Shown piece by piece: positions 15,963-24,954 of a stretch of DNA of 64,000 nt. Location: positions 310,001 through 374,000 of the forward strand of contig JANNES010000021.1 in the NCBI GenBank assembly GCA_031378845.1, read 5' to 3'. Under the pieces are notes generated by a model. The model was not told the DNA's origin. It worked only from the letters and a program-made list of their open reading frames with translations, and did no database searches. A program made the translations under genes and the position numbers. Position 1 is the first letter of the stretch. Each line of letters opens with the position of its first letter. This DNA comes from JAJNPS01 sp031378845 (lineage in GTDB: Bacteria > Pseudomonadota > Alphaproteobacteria > Rhodobacterales > Rhodobacteraceae).

Positions 15963-18320
15963 CTATGGCAGCGGGCCATCTTTCAGGAACCCTTTCAGAG
16001 CGTTGTGCATGATGGTCGAGACGTTATTGCTGTAGTTGTTGTGCGAAAGGCTGCCACACCAAGACAGCGAGCCGGGCGCAAAAACCGCCCCGTCATGCGG
16101 CGTCTTGTAATAAATCATATCGGCCCGAACCATCGGGTTTTCCGTTCCGCCACCATAATATCCCCGAACCGAGAAGTGGATCTCTTCGTTCACCTGCAGC
16201 ATCAAGTTGGTATGCCCCTCAGAGCGCGCCAACAGATAGGCATTGTGCGGCGTTCCGAAATCCAGATCGTAGCGATCCAGTTCCAATCCTGCGGCGCCTC
16301 CACCAACAAGCCCGAAGTCGCCGATAACCTCATCCTCGCCGATGCCGTTGAAGATCCACTTGCATTCCGGGCGCTTGCTGTCCTTTGCGCGCCGATAGTA
16401 GGAGGAGACGTCAAAGCCATAAGCGGTGAAGGTCACGCCACAAAGCTTGCTCGGAATGCGTCCCCTGGCACGCCACATGCCGCCATACTTGCCATCAAAC
16501 GCGTTGTTGTATTCGCCGGGATTGGCCGTCCAAGCCCGGGTTCCAGCTTCACCTTTTCGCACCTCGATAATGTTGAAATTGTCAGGGTGGAATTCGCTGA
16601 TCCAGTAAAAGCCGTTGGCCCCCAGATACATCCAGCGTCCGCCCTGAAGCTGGTAAGACTCGTAGGCCGTGAACATCCGCTCCGAGGTATATTCCGGGTG
16701 GCTGCCGGTCAGCACCACACGGTAACGCTTTAGCAAGTCCACGCCTTCGCGGTGCAGGTCCTCGTCGGTCAGCACATCAAATTCAAAACCCTCATGTTCG
16801 AGCCAGTCGGTCAGGTGCAGGTCGCCATTCATCTGCCACAACGACGGCGACAGCCAATGCCGATACTTCGGGCGAAGGTTCAGAATGGGGCGCAGGCGCG
16901 ACGAATAGCTGACACCACTGCCGTCTGAATGTAGCGAATAGGTGGAAAGCCCATATTCGCGATGCTCGTTCAGGAACAGATCAGACGGGTTGAGCACGGG
17001 AACCTTGCCCGCCAGCAATTGCGCAACCACCGAATTGGTTCCGAGATTGTCATTCGCATAGGCAATGTAGGCATTGTTGGGCATGATAAAGGCGATTTTG
17101 GATGTCGCCTTGCCGACGGGAGGGCGCACCACAAAGGGGACGTAGTCTTCGGTATCCGCAGAATCTTCGCTGCCGATACGCAGGCGCGCAGCATAGATCC
17201 CACTGCGCAACCCTTCCGGGATGGTCCATTCGAAATCCACATCCCAACGGGCATCGTCGATGTCGTCGTCGTGAAAGTGGATCGCACCATATTCATCGGG
17301 GGCATGATGATAGATCATTTCATCCCCGGTCCAATTGTGGCCGGTCATCGCGCGGCAGGGCATGTTGATCGTATGGCCGTTCAGCATGTTGGCAGACGTG
17401 TCGATCACATAGGTCGAAGCGATGTGTTTGGTGATGTTGGCCTGAAAATCCCAGGCCCCAACAACATCACCGCGCAGATCGGCCGCGCATCCGCGATAGC
17501 CTTTGGCCAGATTGGCAATCTCGGACCGCGACAACGCACGCTTCGACAGGCGCGGGCGATCAATCTTGCCATTATAGACGTTGGCCTGTTCAGGCAGTTC
17601 CACTGGTGTTTGGGCTTCCTTGTAGTGCGCGCCCGAGATCTTTCGGCCGCTGCGCTCCACCTTGGTCGAGGCTGCAAACAGGAGGGGCGCATCATTGATG
17701 GCCGGGGATATGCCATTGATCGTTTGAGTGGTTGCCGTGGTTTCCTCGGCCGGGTGCAGAACCGCCATGCCGAGGCCGCCATTGGTCGCGGTGACGACGG
17801 GCATCTGGTAAAGCATCACTTTGCCCGAGGCCGCATCATAGCTTGCCGCCGCCAGATACCATACCTTTGTCAACAACTTCTTGCCGCTCGATAATACCGT
17901 CACCTGCCCGTTGGCACCGCCGATCATCACCGACAGACAACCCTTGTCGTCAATGAACAGACCGTAGCCGGTCTTCTTGTTCTCGTTCCACTTGGTCAGC
18001 AGTCCCTGCCGCCCCTTTTCCGGAGTGGTCGGAAAGATATAGGCCTGCAGGGTAAAGCTTTGCACGTTCAGCCGGTCATCTTGCGGGATCACCACATAAG
18101 AACCACCGTGGATGCGCTGGTTGCGGCCCTTGAAATTGCCGTTGCAAGAGGCGCCAATCATCTCTTCCTTGTAGCCCGGCCCTTCGGGGTTGGTATCGCC
18201 ATGGATCAGGCGGACCATCTGCATCTCATAGTCTTCGCCAAGTTCGGAATTGACGTAGAACTTGATCTGCCCGCCTGGCGTAATCGAATATTTGTCGCTG
18301 TATCCCGTGATCCGTAGCAT
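15963..18320 (-). CDS. dmfA2: N,N-dimethylformamidase large (beta) subunit
   Basis: A 785-residue protein matching the large chain of N,N-dimethylformamidase, which hydrolyses dimethylformamide to dimethylamine and formate. The N-terminal half has a LamG-like beta-sandwich region (about 80-290). The C-terminal half holds the active site. Published work on a Paracoccus enzyme describes a mononuclear iron held by two tyrosines and a glutamate. The corresponding residues here appear to be Tyr421 (NNAYIAYAND), Tyr461 (STYSL) and Glu543, with His541 beside it in GSHPEYTS; I matched these from memory with an offset of about 22 residues. The start has GAGGAA upstream. The small subunit gene precedes it by 60 bases. 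Related amides could also be substrates. Confidence 0.92.
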   Translation of the reverse strand: MLRITGYSDKYSITPGGQIKFYVNSELGEDYEMQMVRLIHGDTNPEGPGYKEEMIGASCNGNFKGRNQRIHGGSYVVIPQDDRLNVQSFTLQAYIFPTTPEKGRQGLLTKWNENKKTGYGLFIDDKGCLSVMIGGANGQVTVLSSGKKLLTKVWYLAAASYDAASGKVMLYQMPVVTATNGGLGMAVLHPAEETTATTQTINGISPAINDAPLLFAASTKVERSGRKISGAHYKEAQTPVELPEQANVYNGKIDRPRLSKRALSRSEIANLAKGYRGCAADLRGDVVGAWDFQANITKHIASTYVIDTSANMLNGHTINMPCRAMTGHNWTGDEMIYHHAPDEYGAIHFHDDDIDDARWDVDFEWTIPEGLRSGIYAARLRIGSEDSADTEDYVPFVVRPPVGKATSKIAFIMPNNAYIAYANDNLGTNSVVAQLLAGKVPVLNPSDLFLNEHREYGLSTYSLHSDGSGVSYSSRLRPILNLRPKYRHWLSPSLWQMNGDLHLTDWLEHEGFEFDVLTDEDLHREGVDLLKRYRVVLTGSHPEYTSERMFTAYESYQLQGGRWMYLGANGFYWISEFHPDNFNIIEVRKGEAGTRAWTANPGEYNNAFDGKYGGMWRARGRIPSKLCGVTFTAYGFDVSSYYRRAKDSKRPECKWIFNGIGEDEVIGDFGLVGGGAAGLELDRYDLDFGTPHNAYLLARSEGHTNLMLQVNEEIHFSVRGYYGGGTENPMVRADMIYYKTPHDGAVFAPGSLSWCGSLSHNNYSNNVSTIMHNALKGFLKDGPLP

Positions 18321-18380
18321 CGTTGTTTCCTCTGAACTTCATTCAAACCGGCAGGTTTGTTCGTGGATGTTAGAGTACGG

Positions 18381-18788
18381 TCAGTACCCGTATTGCTTCA
18401 AAAACGCGGCGATCCGTTTCAGGAAGATGGCGTGCTCTGCAGCCTCTTCTGATGAAAACGAGCCTTCAAGAAGCTTCAGCGGCTCGCCTCGCACGCCGCT
18501 GCACACGGCAATGCGGTAATCGGCGAAGTATTTCTTGCACACGGTCACCAGCTTACCAGCCATCGGCTGGCGACGGAACTTGTCCAGCACGCGGATCAGA
18601 TCCTCGCTGTGCTCAATCGCCGGTCGGCCGTTCTTTGGCGGGGTTCCCACCGGGTTGGCCCGATGTTCGGCTATCAGGCGGTTACGTGTCGCCTCGTCGC
18701 GCAAGAGCGGCAAAACATAAGTCCGGGTGATAAAGTCATCCGTAGCCATTTTCCCTTCATTGGTCTGAACGCCTGTTGGCTCACCCAT
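18381..18788 (-). CDS. dmfA1: N,N-dimethylformamidase small (alpha) subunit
   Basis: A 135-residue, mostly helical, basic protein placed directly before the large subunit gene, as in known dimethylformamidase operons (small chain about 130 residues). Segments RTYVLPLLRDEATRNRLIAE and LDKFRRQPMAGKLVTVCKKY look like the family's helical small chain. It is required for the assembled enzyme in characterised cases. Two starts are plausible: the ATG at 18788 with AGGAG nine bases upstream, overlapping the symporter gene by 8 bases, and the ATG at 18749 with AAGGG. The first favours translational coupling to the transporter. Confidence 0.88.
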   Translation of the reverse strand: MGEPTGVQTNEGKMATDDFITRTYVLPLLRDEATRNRLIAEHRANPVGTPPKNGRPAIEHSEDLIRVLDKFRRQPMAGKLVTVCKKYFADYRIAVCSGVRGEPLKLLEGSFSSEEAAEHAIFLKRIAAFLKQYGY

Positions 18789-20709
18789 TGTCCGACACTC
18801 CTTTGACGACAGAATTTGTTGATTGCGACTCCAACTCCGTTTCCGGCAGCACCGACATGCCCATCCTCACGGCCAGAAACCACACAAGACCCACGCCCAG
18901 CGCCCACCAGAACAAGCTCCATGCCCAGATGGAAGGCACGCCGAACACCCAAGCCTCGATCCCTCCGCTGGGGTCGCCAAAAATGGCATTGCCCAGCACG
19001 GCTCCGGGGCCAGCGGCAAAGAAAGCCCAGAACAGCAGCAGAATCCAGGCGACGGACTTGGCGCGGTTGCTGTTGGGCTTGCCCGAGGCGGCGTTCAGCA
19101 CACTATGGAGGGCATGCCGCCGATCGCTGTCGGTATCTCGCCCCGAAAAAGAGGCGGCGAGCACGCAGATGACCAAGTTGAAAAACATGCCCCAGACGCC
19201 GGAATGCACGGTAAAAGGCCACTTGCCCCACGGCAGCGCATAGCCGGTCAATATCTGGCCGAGGGGCTCGGTTAGCACCACCACGACCATTCCGACGATC
19301 AGGCCAAACGTTACTGCGCGCTGGGGCACCCAAGGCAGCCAGAGGGCAGCCATCAACGCCGGCAGTAATTGGAAACTCATTGGAATGGCCAGCGCTGCCA
19401 GTACCACGGCCACCTTGATTGCAAAGCTGGCCAACATTAGGGCGGCGAGGCACAGCAGCAACATGAAAATTGCGCTCATCCGCTTTTGATCGCCCCAGTT
19501 TGCATCGTGCTGGAATTGACCCTTGTAAACATCCCGCGCCAAAACGTTTCCGGAACTGGACAGCAGGATTGCCGAGGTGGACTGGATGGCCGCAATGGCG
19601 CACACCGCCAGAAGACCCATCAACCAAGGGTAATCTACCCCAATGGCCCGGATATATTGCTGGACCAACTCTCCCTGACGCGTCTCAGTCAGTTGTGGCA
19701 GAACCGCCGCCCCACCAGCCCCAAGCAGATGGGCACCCATCCCCTGAAAGGTGGAAAACAACAAAAGCAGCAGTCCAACGCAGAAGGCACTTCCCCAGAT
19801 CTGTTGGATCGAAAAGGCGCGCACTCCGCGGCTTGCAATGCCGATGGTCGTAAAGCCGGGGGCAAACTGGATGCCCATCATCGATATCGCGAAGGACAGG
19901 CCCATCACGGCTGTCCAAGGCCCCCCAAGCGCCTGCTCCAACCCAATGCCAGACACCCATTGCACCACGCCGGGCACCACCAGCATGCCGGGATAATCGC
20001 CGCCTCCAAAGCCATGGGTGCGCACATCTTCTCCGGCTGCTGCCCCCATTGCTGCAAGGCCCTGGCCGAATGCGGTGATCCCTCCGACCTGCTCCAGCGC
20101 GAAGATACCGAGGATCATCACGACCCCGGCAAACAGTGCCCCCTGCACTGCCCCGACCGCCGTCGCCGCCCGGATTCCGCCAAGTGTGGTATAAACCAGC
20201 ATCAGGCCGCCCAACCCCCACATCGCCACTTCGCGCGACACGACCCCATCACTGAGACCCCAGATCAGGGCCCCGGCGGCGCTGAGCAAGATGGCAAGGA
20301 AGGGGATGGCGAAGACGCAGGCAATCAGTGCAGCAATCAGCGCAATCGAACCCTCATCGAAATAATGCGCATAAAGATCGCCCGATGTCACATGGCCGTA
20401 TTTCTGCGCCATCAGCCACTGGCGCTTTTGCACCAGAACCCCCGCCAGCGGTACCGTGATGACGAAAAGCGAGGCGTTCACAAATTGAAACCCGTCGCGA
20501 AATACCTGGCCCGGATGCCCGGTGACTGTCCAACCAGCAAACATCGCCGCCGAAATGGAGATTACGAAGACCCAAGTGCCAATACCCCCTTTTGGGAGAA
20601 AAAACTCCTTGGGGTCAGTATGACTGCGCGACGCCCGAATGCCCATGAAAAGGCAAAACGCCCCGTAGGCCAAGAAGAATATGAACATCCAGACGACGGT
20701 CTGCGCCAT
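18781..20709 (-). CDS. sodium:solute symporter family transporter
   Basis: A protein of about 642 residues with 13 or more hydrophobic helices in the SSS (sodium:solute symporter) pattern. It has an N-terminal GIRASRSHTDPKEFFLPKG loop, ISAAMFAGWTVTGHPGQVF in the first helices (usual site of the substrate-binding turn), and the family-type AAIQSTSAILLSSSGNVLARDVYK segment. It directly precedes and overlaps the dimethylformamidase small-subunit gene, so it likely imports an amide, a product such as dimethylamine or formate, or a related solute. The exact solute is not visible. The ATG at 20709 was preferred because the one at 20721 sits directly against its AAGG. Confidence 0.88.
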   Translation of the reverse strand: MAQTVVWMFIFFLAYGAFCLFMGIRASRSHTDPKEFFLPKGGIGTWVFVISISAAMFAGWTVTGHPGQVFRDGFQFVNASLFVITVPLAGVLVQKRQWLMAQKYGHVTSGDLYAHYFDEGSIALIAALIACVFAIPFLAILLSAAGALIWGLSDGVVSREVAMWGLGGLMLVYTTLGGIRAATAVGAVQGALFAGVVMILGIFALEQVGGITAFGQGLAAMGAAAGEDVRTHGFGGGDYPGMLVVPGVVQWVSGIGLEQALGGPWTAVMGLSFAISMMGIQFAPGFTTIGIASRGVRAFSIQQIWGSAFCVGLLLLLFSTFQGMGAHLLGAGGAAVLPQLTETRQGELVQQYIRAIGVDYPWLMGLLAVCAIAAIQSTSAILLSSSGNVLARDVYKGQFQHDANWGDQKRMSAIFMLLLCLAALMLASFAIKVAVVLAALAIPMSFQLLPALMAALWLPWVPQRAVTFGLIVGMVVVVLTEPLGQILTGYALPWGKWPFTVHSGVWGMFFNLVICVLAASFSGRDTDSDRRHALHSVLNAASGKPNSNRAKSVAWILLLFWAFFAAGPGAVLGNAIFGDPSGGIEAWVFGVPSIWAWSLFWWALGVGLVWFLAVRMGMSVLPETELESQSTNSVVKGVSDNG

Positions 20710-20739
20710 ATCAGATCGCATCCTTTTGCGCAGTACCTG

Positions 20740-21594
20740 TCATTTCGTTGTGCGTTCCCGAATTATTCGCAATGCTTCCTTCAAGTAGATCCTGAATACC
20801 GGGTAATTCTCACTCATCGGGAAATGGCCAATATCTTCCATTTCGATATAGACCCCGCCGGGGATCTGTCGGGCGGTAGCCTCTGACTCCTCAGGCGTGG
20901 TCAGATAGTCATAGGTCCCTGTCATCATCACCACCGGGCAACGGCGGCCGTCGATATTCTTCAGTTCGTCGCGCAGATCGTGATCTACAGAGTAGAAATA
21001 GAGATCGCCTTTGAACGCCTCTGACCCTTGGGTGTAGTAAAACCAGGTCAGCCAACGATCCATGTCAGGCGATTGTGGGGCCATCAGATCCCACACGCCG
21101 CTGGCGCAGACCTGTGCGGCATTGGCATGCGGATGGCGCCACCAATCAAGGAAGAAGCCCGGTGAATTGGCAGCCGCTTCGACAGGAATCACCGCCTTGA
21201 ACCGGTTGGGCCGTCGCAAAGCAAGCTGCAGCGCAACGTTTCCGCCGAAGGAAGAGCCCATGAAGATCGGGTCGCGCAGGCCAAGCGCATCGCACAGGGT
21301 CACGATGAAATTGACATAGTGATCTGCGGTCAGTCTGTACTCTTGCTTCCACCATTCAACGTTGTGGGGCGGATCGGATTTGCCATGCCGGGGCAGGTCA
21401 TAGGCGATGACGTTATAGTGCCGCGTAATCTCCTCATCTTCCAGCAACCCACGCCACTGATGGTTGTGGCAGCCCGCAGTATGCTGGCAGACCAGCGGGG
21501 TGCCGGCGCCGTTTTGCAGGTAGAATACCTTGTATTCCATCCCGTCCACATCAATCGTCACATAGCGCCCTGTCACAGGTGAATGTTTTGCCAT
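20740..21594 (-). CDS. alpha/beta hydrolase
   Basis: A 284-residue alpha/beta-fold hydrolase. The oxyanion strand region is CQHTAGCHNHQW, the nucleophile elbow is GSSFGG (Ser within FMGSSFGGNVAL), an acid residue follows in MTGTYDYLTTPEES, and the catalytic histidine is in EDIGHFPMSE. The ATG has GAGGAG upstream. It is co-directional with the symporter and dimethylformamidase genes and may act on a related amide, ester or lactone. No closer assignment is possible. Confidence 0.87.
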   Translation of the reverse strand: MAKHSPVTGRYVTIDVDGMEYKVFYLQNGAGTPLVCQHTAGCHNHQWRGLLEDEEITRHYNVIAYDLPRHGKSDPPHNVEWWKQEYRLTADHYVNFIVTLCDALGLRDPIFMGSSFGGNVALQLALRRPNRFKAVIPVEAAANSPGFFLDWWRHPHANAAQVCASGVWDLMAPQSPDMDRWLTWFYYTQGSEAFKGDLYFYSVDHDLRDELKNIDGRRCPVVMMTGTYDYLTTPEESEATARQIPGGVYIEMEDIGHFPMSENYPVFRIYLKEALRIIRERTTK

Positions 21595-21630
21595 GACCCG
21601 CTCCTCAACTTCCCATTCCCAGTGCGCATT

Positions 21631-22020
21631 TCAAACCGGCACTCCGCTTTTGCGCAGCAACTCGAACTGAACCGTGAAGTTGCGCAGGTTTTGCATCAAT
21701 ATCAGATGGTTGCCCTCAATCTTTAAGTCGCGACGGAACGAGGCAGACCAGATGCCGTGATACATCGGCAGCGGGATGGGGCGCGAAAACTCCCGCCAAG
21801 TTGCCGCCGAAGCTCTCAGCAGGAAGTCGCAGGCATCCATCGGACCGGCATTGGTTTCAATCCGCTTGACCTTGCCGTCATGCATCTCGATCAAGATCCG
21901 CGCATGCTCCATGTCAAAGATAAAGCTGCAGGTATAGTAACGCGCCATGGCGGCGATGGTCTCGTCGCTGTTGGTCAGGCTTTCATATTTGCGCGCCCAT
22001 GCCTTGATGTCCGCCATCAT
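21631..22020 (-). CDS. SCP2-like hypothetical protein
   Basis: A 129-residue cytoplasmic protein. The central part (HARILIEMHDGKVKRIETNAGPMDACDFLLRAS, shown here as the fold-defining region at about residues 39-71) resembles SCP2 sterol-carrier-like domains, which bind hydrophobic ligands. The remainder (MYHGIWSASFRRDLKIEGN) continues a beta-sheet pattern. Recognition is weak. It is co-directional with the alpha/beta hydrolase gene 36 bases downstream. Two adjacent ATGs (22020 and 22017) follow a GGAAG. Confidence 0.6.
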   Translation of the reverse strand: MMADIKAWARKYESLTNSDETIAAMARYYTCSFIFDMEHARILIEMHDGKVKRIETNAGPMDACDFLLRASAATWREFSRPIPLPMYHGIWSASFRRDLKIEGNHLILMQNLRNFTVQFELLRKSGVPV

Positions 22021-22119
22021 CTTCCATCCCCGAATCTTCTATTTTCTGGCATAGCATCTTTGCCGTAAACAGCTATTGGTGCGGCAGGACCGGCCAACCG
22101 GCTCCGGCTGGCACGGACA

Positions 22120-24105
22120 TCATTTTTCATCGGGCAGAACGCCTGCTTTGCGGGCATCACCCAAAATATTGCGCACATTGCCGATCTCGCTCGCCGACAT
22201 GCCAATCTCTTCTAGAAGATTGTCCACAAAGGGCATCTGCGCCCGGTATCGCAGCGCTGAATTCACGACATTCTCCGCCAGATTTCCGCCTGGGCCGCGA
22301 TTGGCCAGTTCGCCCTCCGCTCCGCTCTGCGCGCCTTGGCTGAAGCCCGGAAGACCATTGACCTCGATGATCTTGATCGAGTCGATGCTTTCCATGGGTC
22401 GCACACTCTCGCGGATGATCGCATCCAGGTTGCGGGCCAACTGCATCCGCACCTCGCTGGTGCGGCTGGATTCCGAGCGCATGTTCTCGGATTCGTTGAG
22501 CTTGAGTGCGCCGGCCGCGTCGATTTCGTAGCGGATCTTGGCGGCGAGAGAGGCATATTCGTCTGCCAAGTTGCGCTGATGCGCCACTTCGGTCTCTGCA
22601 GTTGCCAGTGTGGTCAGTTTGATCGCATTCGCTTGGGCGCTGGCGTCAGCATGGATCAGGTCAACCTGCTTCTTGCGGTCTGCAACGGCGGATTCGCGTG
22701 AGGTGGAAACCTCTTCCTCGGCCCTGATGGCCAAGGCATGCGCTTCTTCTTCCTTGACCCTGGCCTCGTAGACCACCTTTGACTTGGCGCTCAGCACAAG
22801 ATCCCTGTCGTGTTCTTCCATCCGAATAGCCTTGCTTCGAGCGATATCCGACAGCCGGGTTTCCTGCTCGGTAGCAATCCTCACGAGGTCGAGGTTCTTT
22901 TGCTCGATAAGGTCAGCCTCGCGCACACGCTCTTGCGCCTCCAACTGGGCAATCTGCGCGATTCGCATGTTTTCAGCTTCTTCGAGGCTGACGACGGCCC
23001 GCTCCTTAGCCACACGCACGGCAATGTCGCGCTGCTGTTCGATGCGGGCAAATTCGATGCCCTTGTGCAGATCCAGAATGGCCATTTCTGCCTCGAGGTT
23101 CTTTTTCTCGATCTCGATGGCGGTGTTGCGCTCGATCTCGTTCTGCTCCATTTTCCGCTTTTCAATCTCGGCCACCAGGCGGGTCTCGGTTAGCTTGCGC
23201 TCGACATCGATCACCTGCTGTTGCGAGATGCGGAAAACCTCGATCGCTTCTTGCGCACGGATCTGAACCTCTTCGGCATCGCGCTCGCGCTCTGCTCGGT
23301 CTTTCAAAATGGCGGAGCGTTGCAGTGTGCGTTTTTCTGAAATCTCTTGCTCCTGGCGCAGGCGCGCCAATTCGCTTTCCTTGTCGATCTCCAGTGCCAG
23401 TTTCTCGGTTTCAAGGTTCTTGTCGCGGATCTGGATGAAGGTTTCCTGTTCAATATCGTTGCGGGCTTTCTTGCGCGCTTCGATCTGCTGGGTAAGTTGC
23501 GTCAAGCCTTCGGCGTCGAAGGCATTCGAAGGGTTGAACATTTCCAGCGGGGCCTGATCCAGCCCGGTCAGCGACACGGTTTCCAACTCCAGACCGGTGC
23601 GCGACAGATGATCTTCGGCGAGGCCCTTGACCTGCTTGATGTACTCGCCGCGCTTTTCCTGCATCTCGTCCATGCTCATCGTCGCGGCAACGATGGCCAG
23701 CGCATCAATAAAGCGGCCCTGGACCAGTTCACGCAGGCTGTCTGGCTCCATCGTGCGTTTGCCAAGTGCCTGGGCCGCAATCGAGACGGACTCCTTGTTC
23801 GGCTTCACCCGCACGTAGAATTCTGCAACCAGTTCCACCCGCATCCGGTTGCGGGTAATCAACGATTTTTCACCACTGCGGCGGATCTCTATGCAGAGGG
23901 TTCGCATGCCCACCATCGTCACGTTGTGCACGATGGGTAACACCATTGCGCCCCCAGTAAGCACAACCTTTTCCCCGCCCATGCCCGTGCGGACAAAGGA
24001 CACTTCTTTCGAAGACCTCCGGTACAGCCAATGTAGGAGGTAGACGATGATCGCAATCGCGAGTGCGATCAGGATGACAACTGCAATGATATCTGCGCCG
24101 GTCAT
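22120..24105 (-). CDS. flotillin-like SPFH-domain membrane protein
   Basis: A protein of about 661 residues: one N-terminal membrane helix (IIAVVILIALAIAIIVYLLHW), an SPFH/band-7 domain (about residues 35-210), then a very long Glu/Arg-rich coiled coil (about 215-570) typical of flotillins, and a short C-terminal tail. Flotillins scaffold ordered membrane microdomains and their transporters. Embedded in this cluster it may organise the rhodopsin, symporter and ABC permeases encoded around it (inference). The ATG at 24105 was taken over the longer frame because AAGGAG lies upstream of it, at slightly long spacing. Confidence 0.9.
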   Translation of the reverse strand: MTGADIIAVVILIALAIAIIVYLLHWLYRRSSKEVSFVRTGMGGEKVVLTGGAMVLPIVHNVTMVGMRTLCIEIRRSGEKSLITRNRMRVELVAEFYVRVKPNKESVSIAAQALGKRTMEPDSLRELVQGRFIDALAIVAATMSMDEMQEKRGEYIKQVKGLAEDHLSRTGLELETVSLTGLDQAPLEMFNPSNAFDAEGLTQLTQQIEARKKARNDIEQETFIQIRDKNLETEKLALEIDKESELARLRQEQEISEKRTLQRSAILKDRAERERDAEEVQIRAQEAIEVFRISQQQVIDVERKLTETRLVAEIEKRKMEQNEIERNTAIEIEKKNLEAEMAILDLHKGIEFARIEQQRDIAVRVAKERAVVSLEEAENMRIAQIAQLEAQERVREADLIEQKNLDLVRIATEQETRLSDIARSKAIRMEEHDRDLVLSAKSKVVYEARVKEEEAHALAIRAEEEVSTSRESAVADRKKQVDLIHADASAQANAIKLTTLATAETEVAHQRNLADEYASLAAKIRYEIDAAGALKLNESENMRSESSRTSEVRMQLARNLDAIIRESVRPMESIDSIKIIEVNGLPGFSQGAQSGAEGELANRGPGGNLAENVVNSALRYRAQMPFVDNLLEEIGMSASEIGNVRNILGDARKAGVLPDEK

Positions 24106-24193
24106 GGTGTTATTCGCTCCTTGCATTCCCGCCGTTATTCCAATCCGGGAAAGTCGTTATCTGAGGATGGCTCAACTTGAGTTCTGTAGCGGG

Positions 24194-24892
24194 TTAAGGA
24201 CGTAGCTTTGGTGTGGCGAGGTCGATTGCGGCCTTGTAGATCACCACGCCAAAGATAAGTTTGTTGAGCACGTCGGCAAAGTTGTAGATCACGTTCAACG
24301 TGTTCACATCGACGCCACCGCCCAGGTGCTGCATGAAATAGCCCAAGGGATAGATCGCCCAGCCGATCGTCACGATCAGGCGCAGCGAGGTAAAAGCGAT
24401 CTGCATCCGCTCGTTGCCGTCTGCTGCGCTGGAAATCTCGCCGAGGTACAGTTCACCCAGAACGTAAAGCCAGCCTACCATCCCGATCAGGAAGCCAAGG
24501 GTGGGGCTCATGTATCCTGCACTTCCCAGAAACTCCGCAACCACAGTCAAAAGTGATCCAACGAGCAGCCGCCAGAACAATGGCGTGGATAGCTTGGTCA
24601 GCGCCGAAAGCAGCACATAAATTGCGATGATCTGAACGGGGCGCGATATCGCCCAATCGACATAGCGCAGCACAAGAGGGGCCTGCCCGGTGGTGACCCA
24701 AAGGTCCTTGAGATAGTAGTACTGTACCGCCGCGACCACCATGACGACACCAACCAGAGTGATCGCAGTTTCCCATTTCCCTTCGACCTTGCTTTTTTCG
24801 GCAAAGAAGAAGAATACGGCGGCAATCATTGCGATGGATAGCAGCCAAAATGAGCCGCCGACGATGTCGGTTGGGGATATTTGCTGGTTCAT
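24194..24892 (-). CDS. divergent proteorhodopsin-family retinal protein
   Basis: A 232-residue, seven-helix microbial rhodopsin that aligns along its length with proteorhodopsin (numbers in brackets are proteorhodopsin). The retinal lysine is Lys211 (231) in NFADVLNKLIFG, with the second counterion Asp207 (227). Helix C reads LRYVDWAISRPVQIIAIY, giving Arg76, proton acceptor Asp79 (97), Ser83 (101) and Ala90 in place of the donor carboxylate (108). Gln87 at position 105 predicts blue-shifted absorption. The helix-B histidine (75) is Gln57, and Arg84 replaces a hydrophobic residue. The triad D-S-A suggests a slow photocycle pump or a photosensor. No retinal-forming oxygenase or carotenoid gene lies in the window. 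It sits between the flotillin and the ABC permease genes. Confidence 0.95.
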   Translation of the reverse strand: MNQQISPTDIVGGSFWLLSIAMIAAVFFFFAEKSKVEGKWETAITLVGVVMVVAAVQYYYLKDLWVTTGQAPLVLRYVDWAISRPVQIIAIYVLLSALTKLSTPLFWRLLVGSLLTVVAEFLGSAGYMSPTLGFLIGMVGWLYVLGELYLGEISSAADGNERMQIAFTSLRLIVTIGWAIYPLGYFMQHLGGGVDVNTLNVIYNFADVLNKLIFGVVIYKAAIDLATPKLRP

Positions 24893-24954
24893 TCTCTCAT
24901 CATTCTCTTTGCTATCTTCGTGTAAGTTTGGGCTTCATGCCAGATCTTGTGGCG

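Noticed and set aside
19486..20886. A 466-residue plus-strand frame opposite the symporter
   Set aside because: Antisense shadow with His/Gln/Pro-rich low-complexity sequence; the SSS transporter motifs are on the minus strand.
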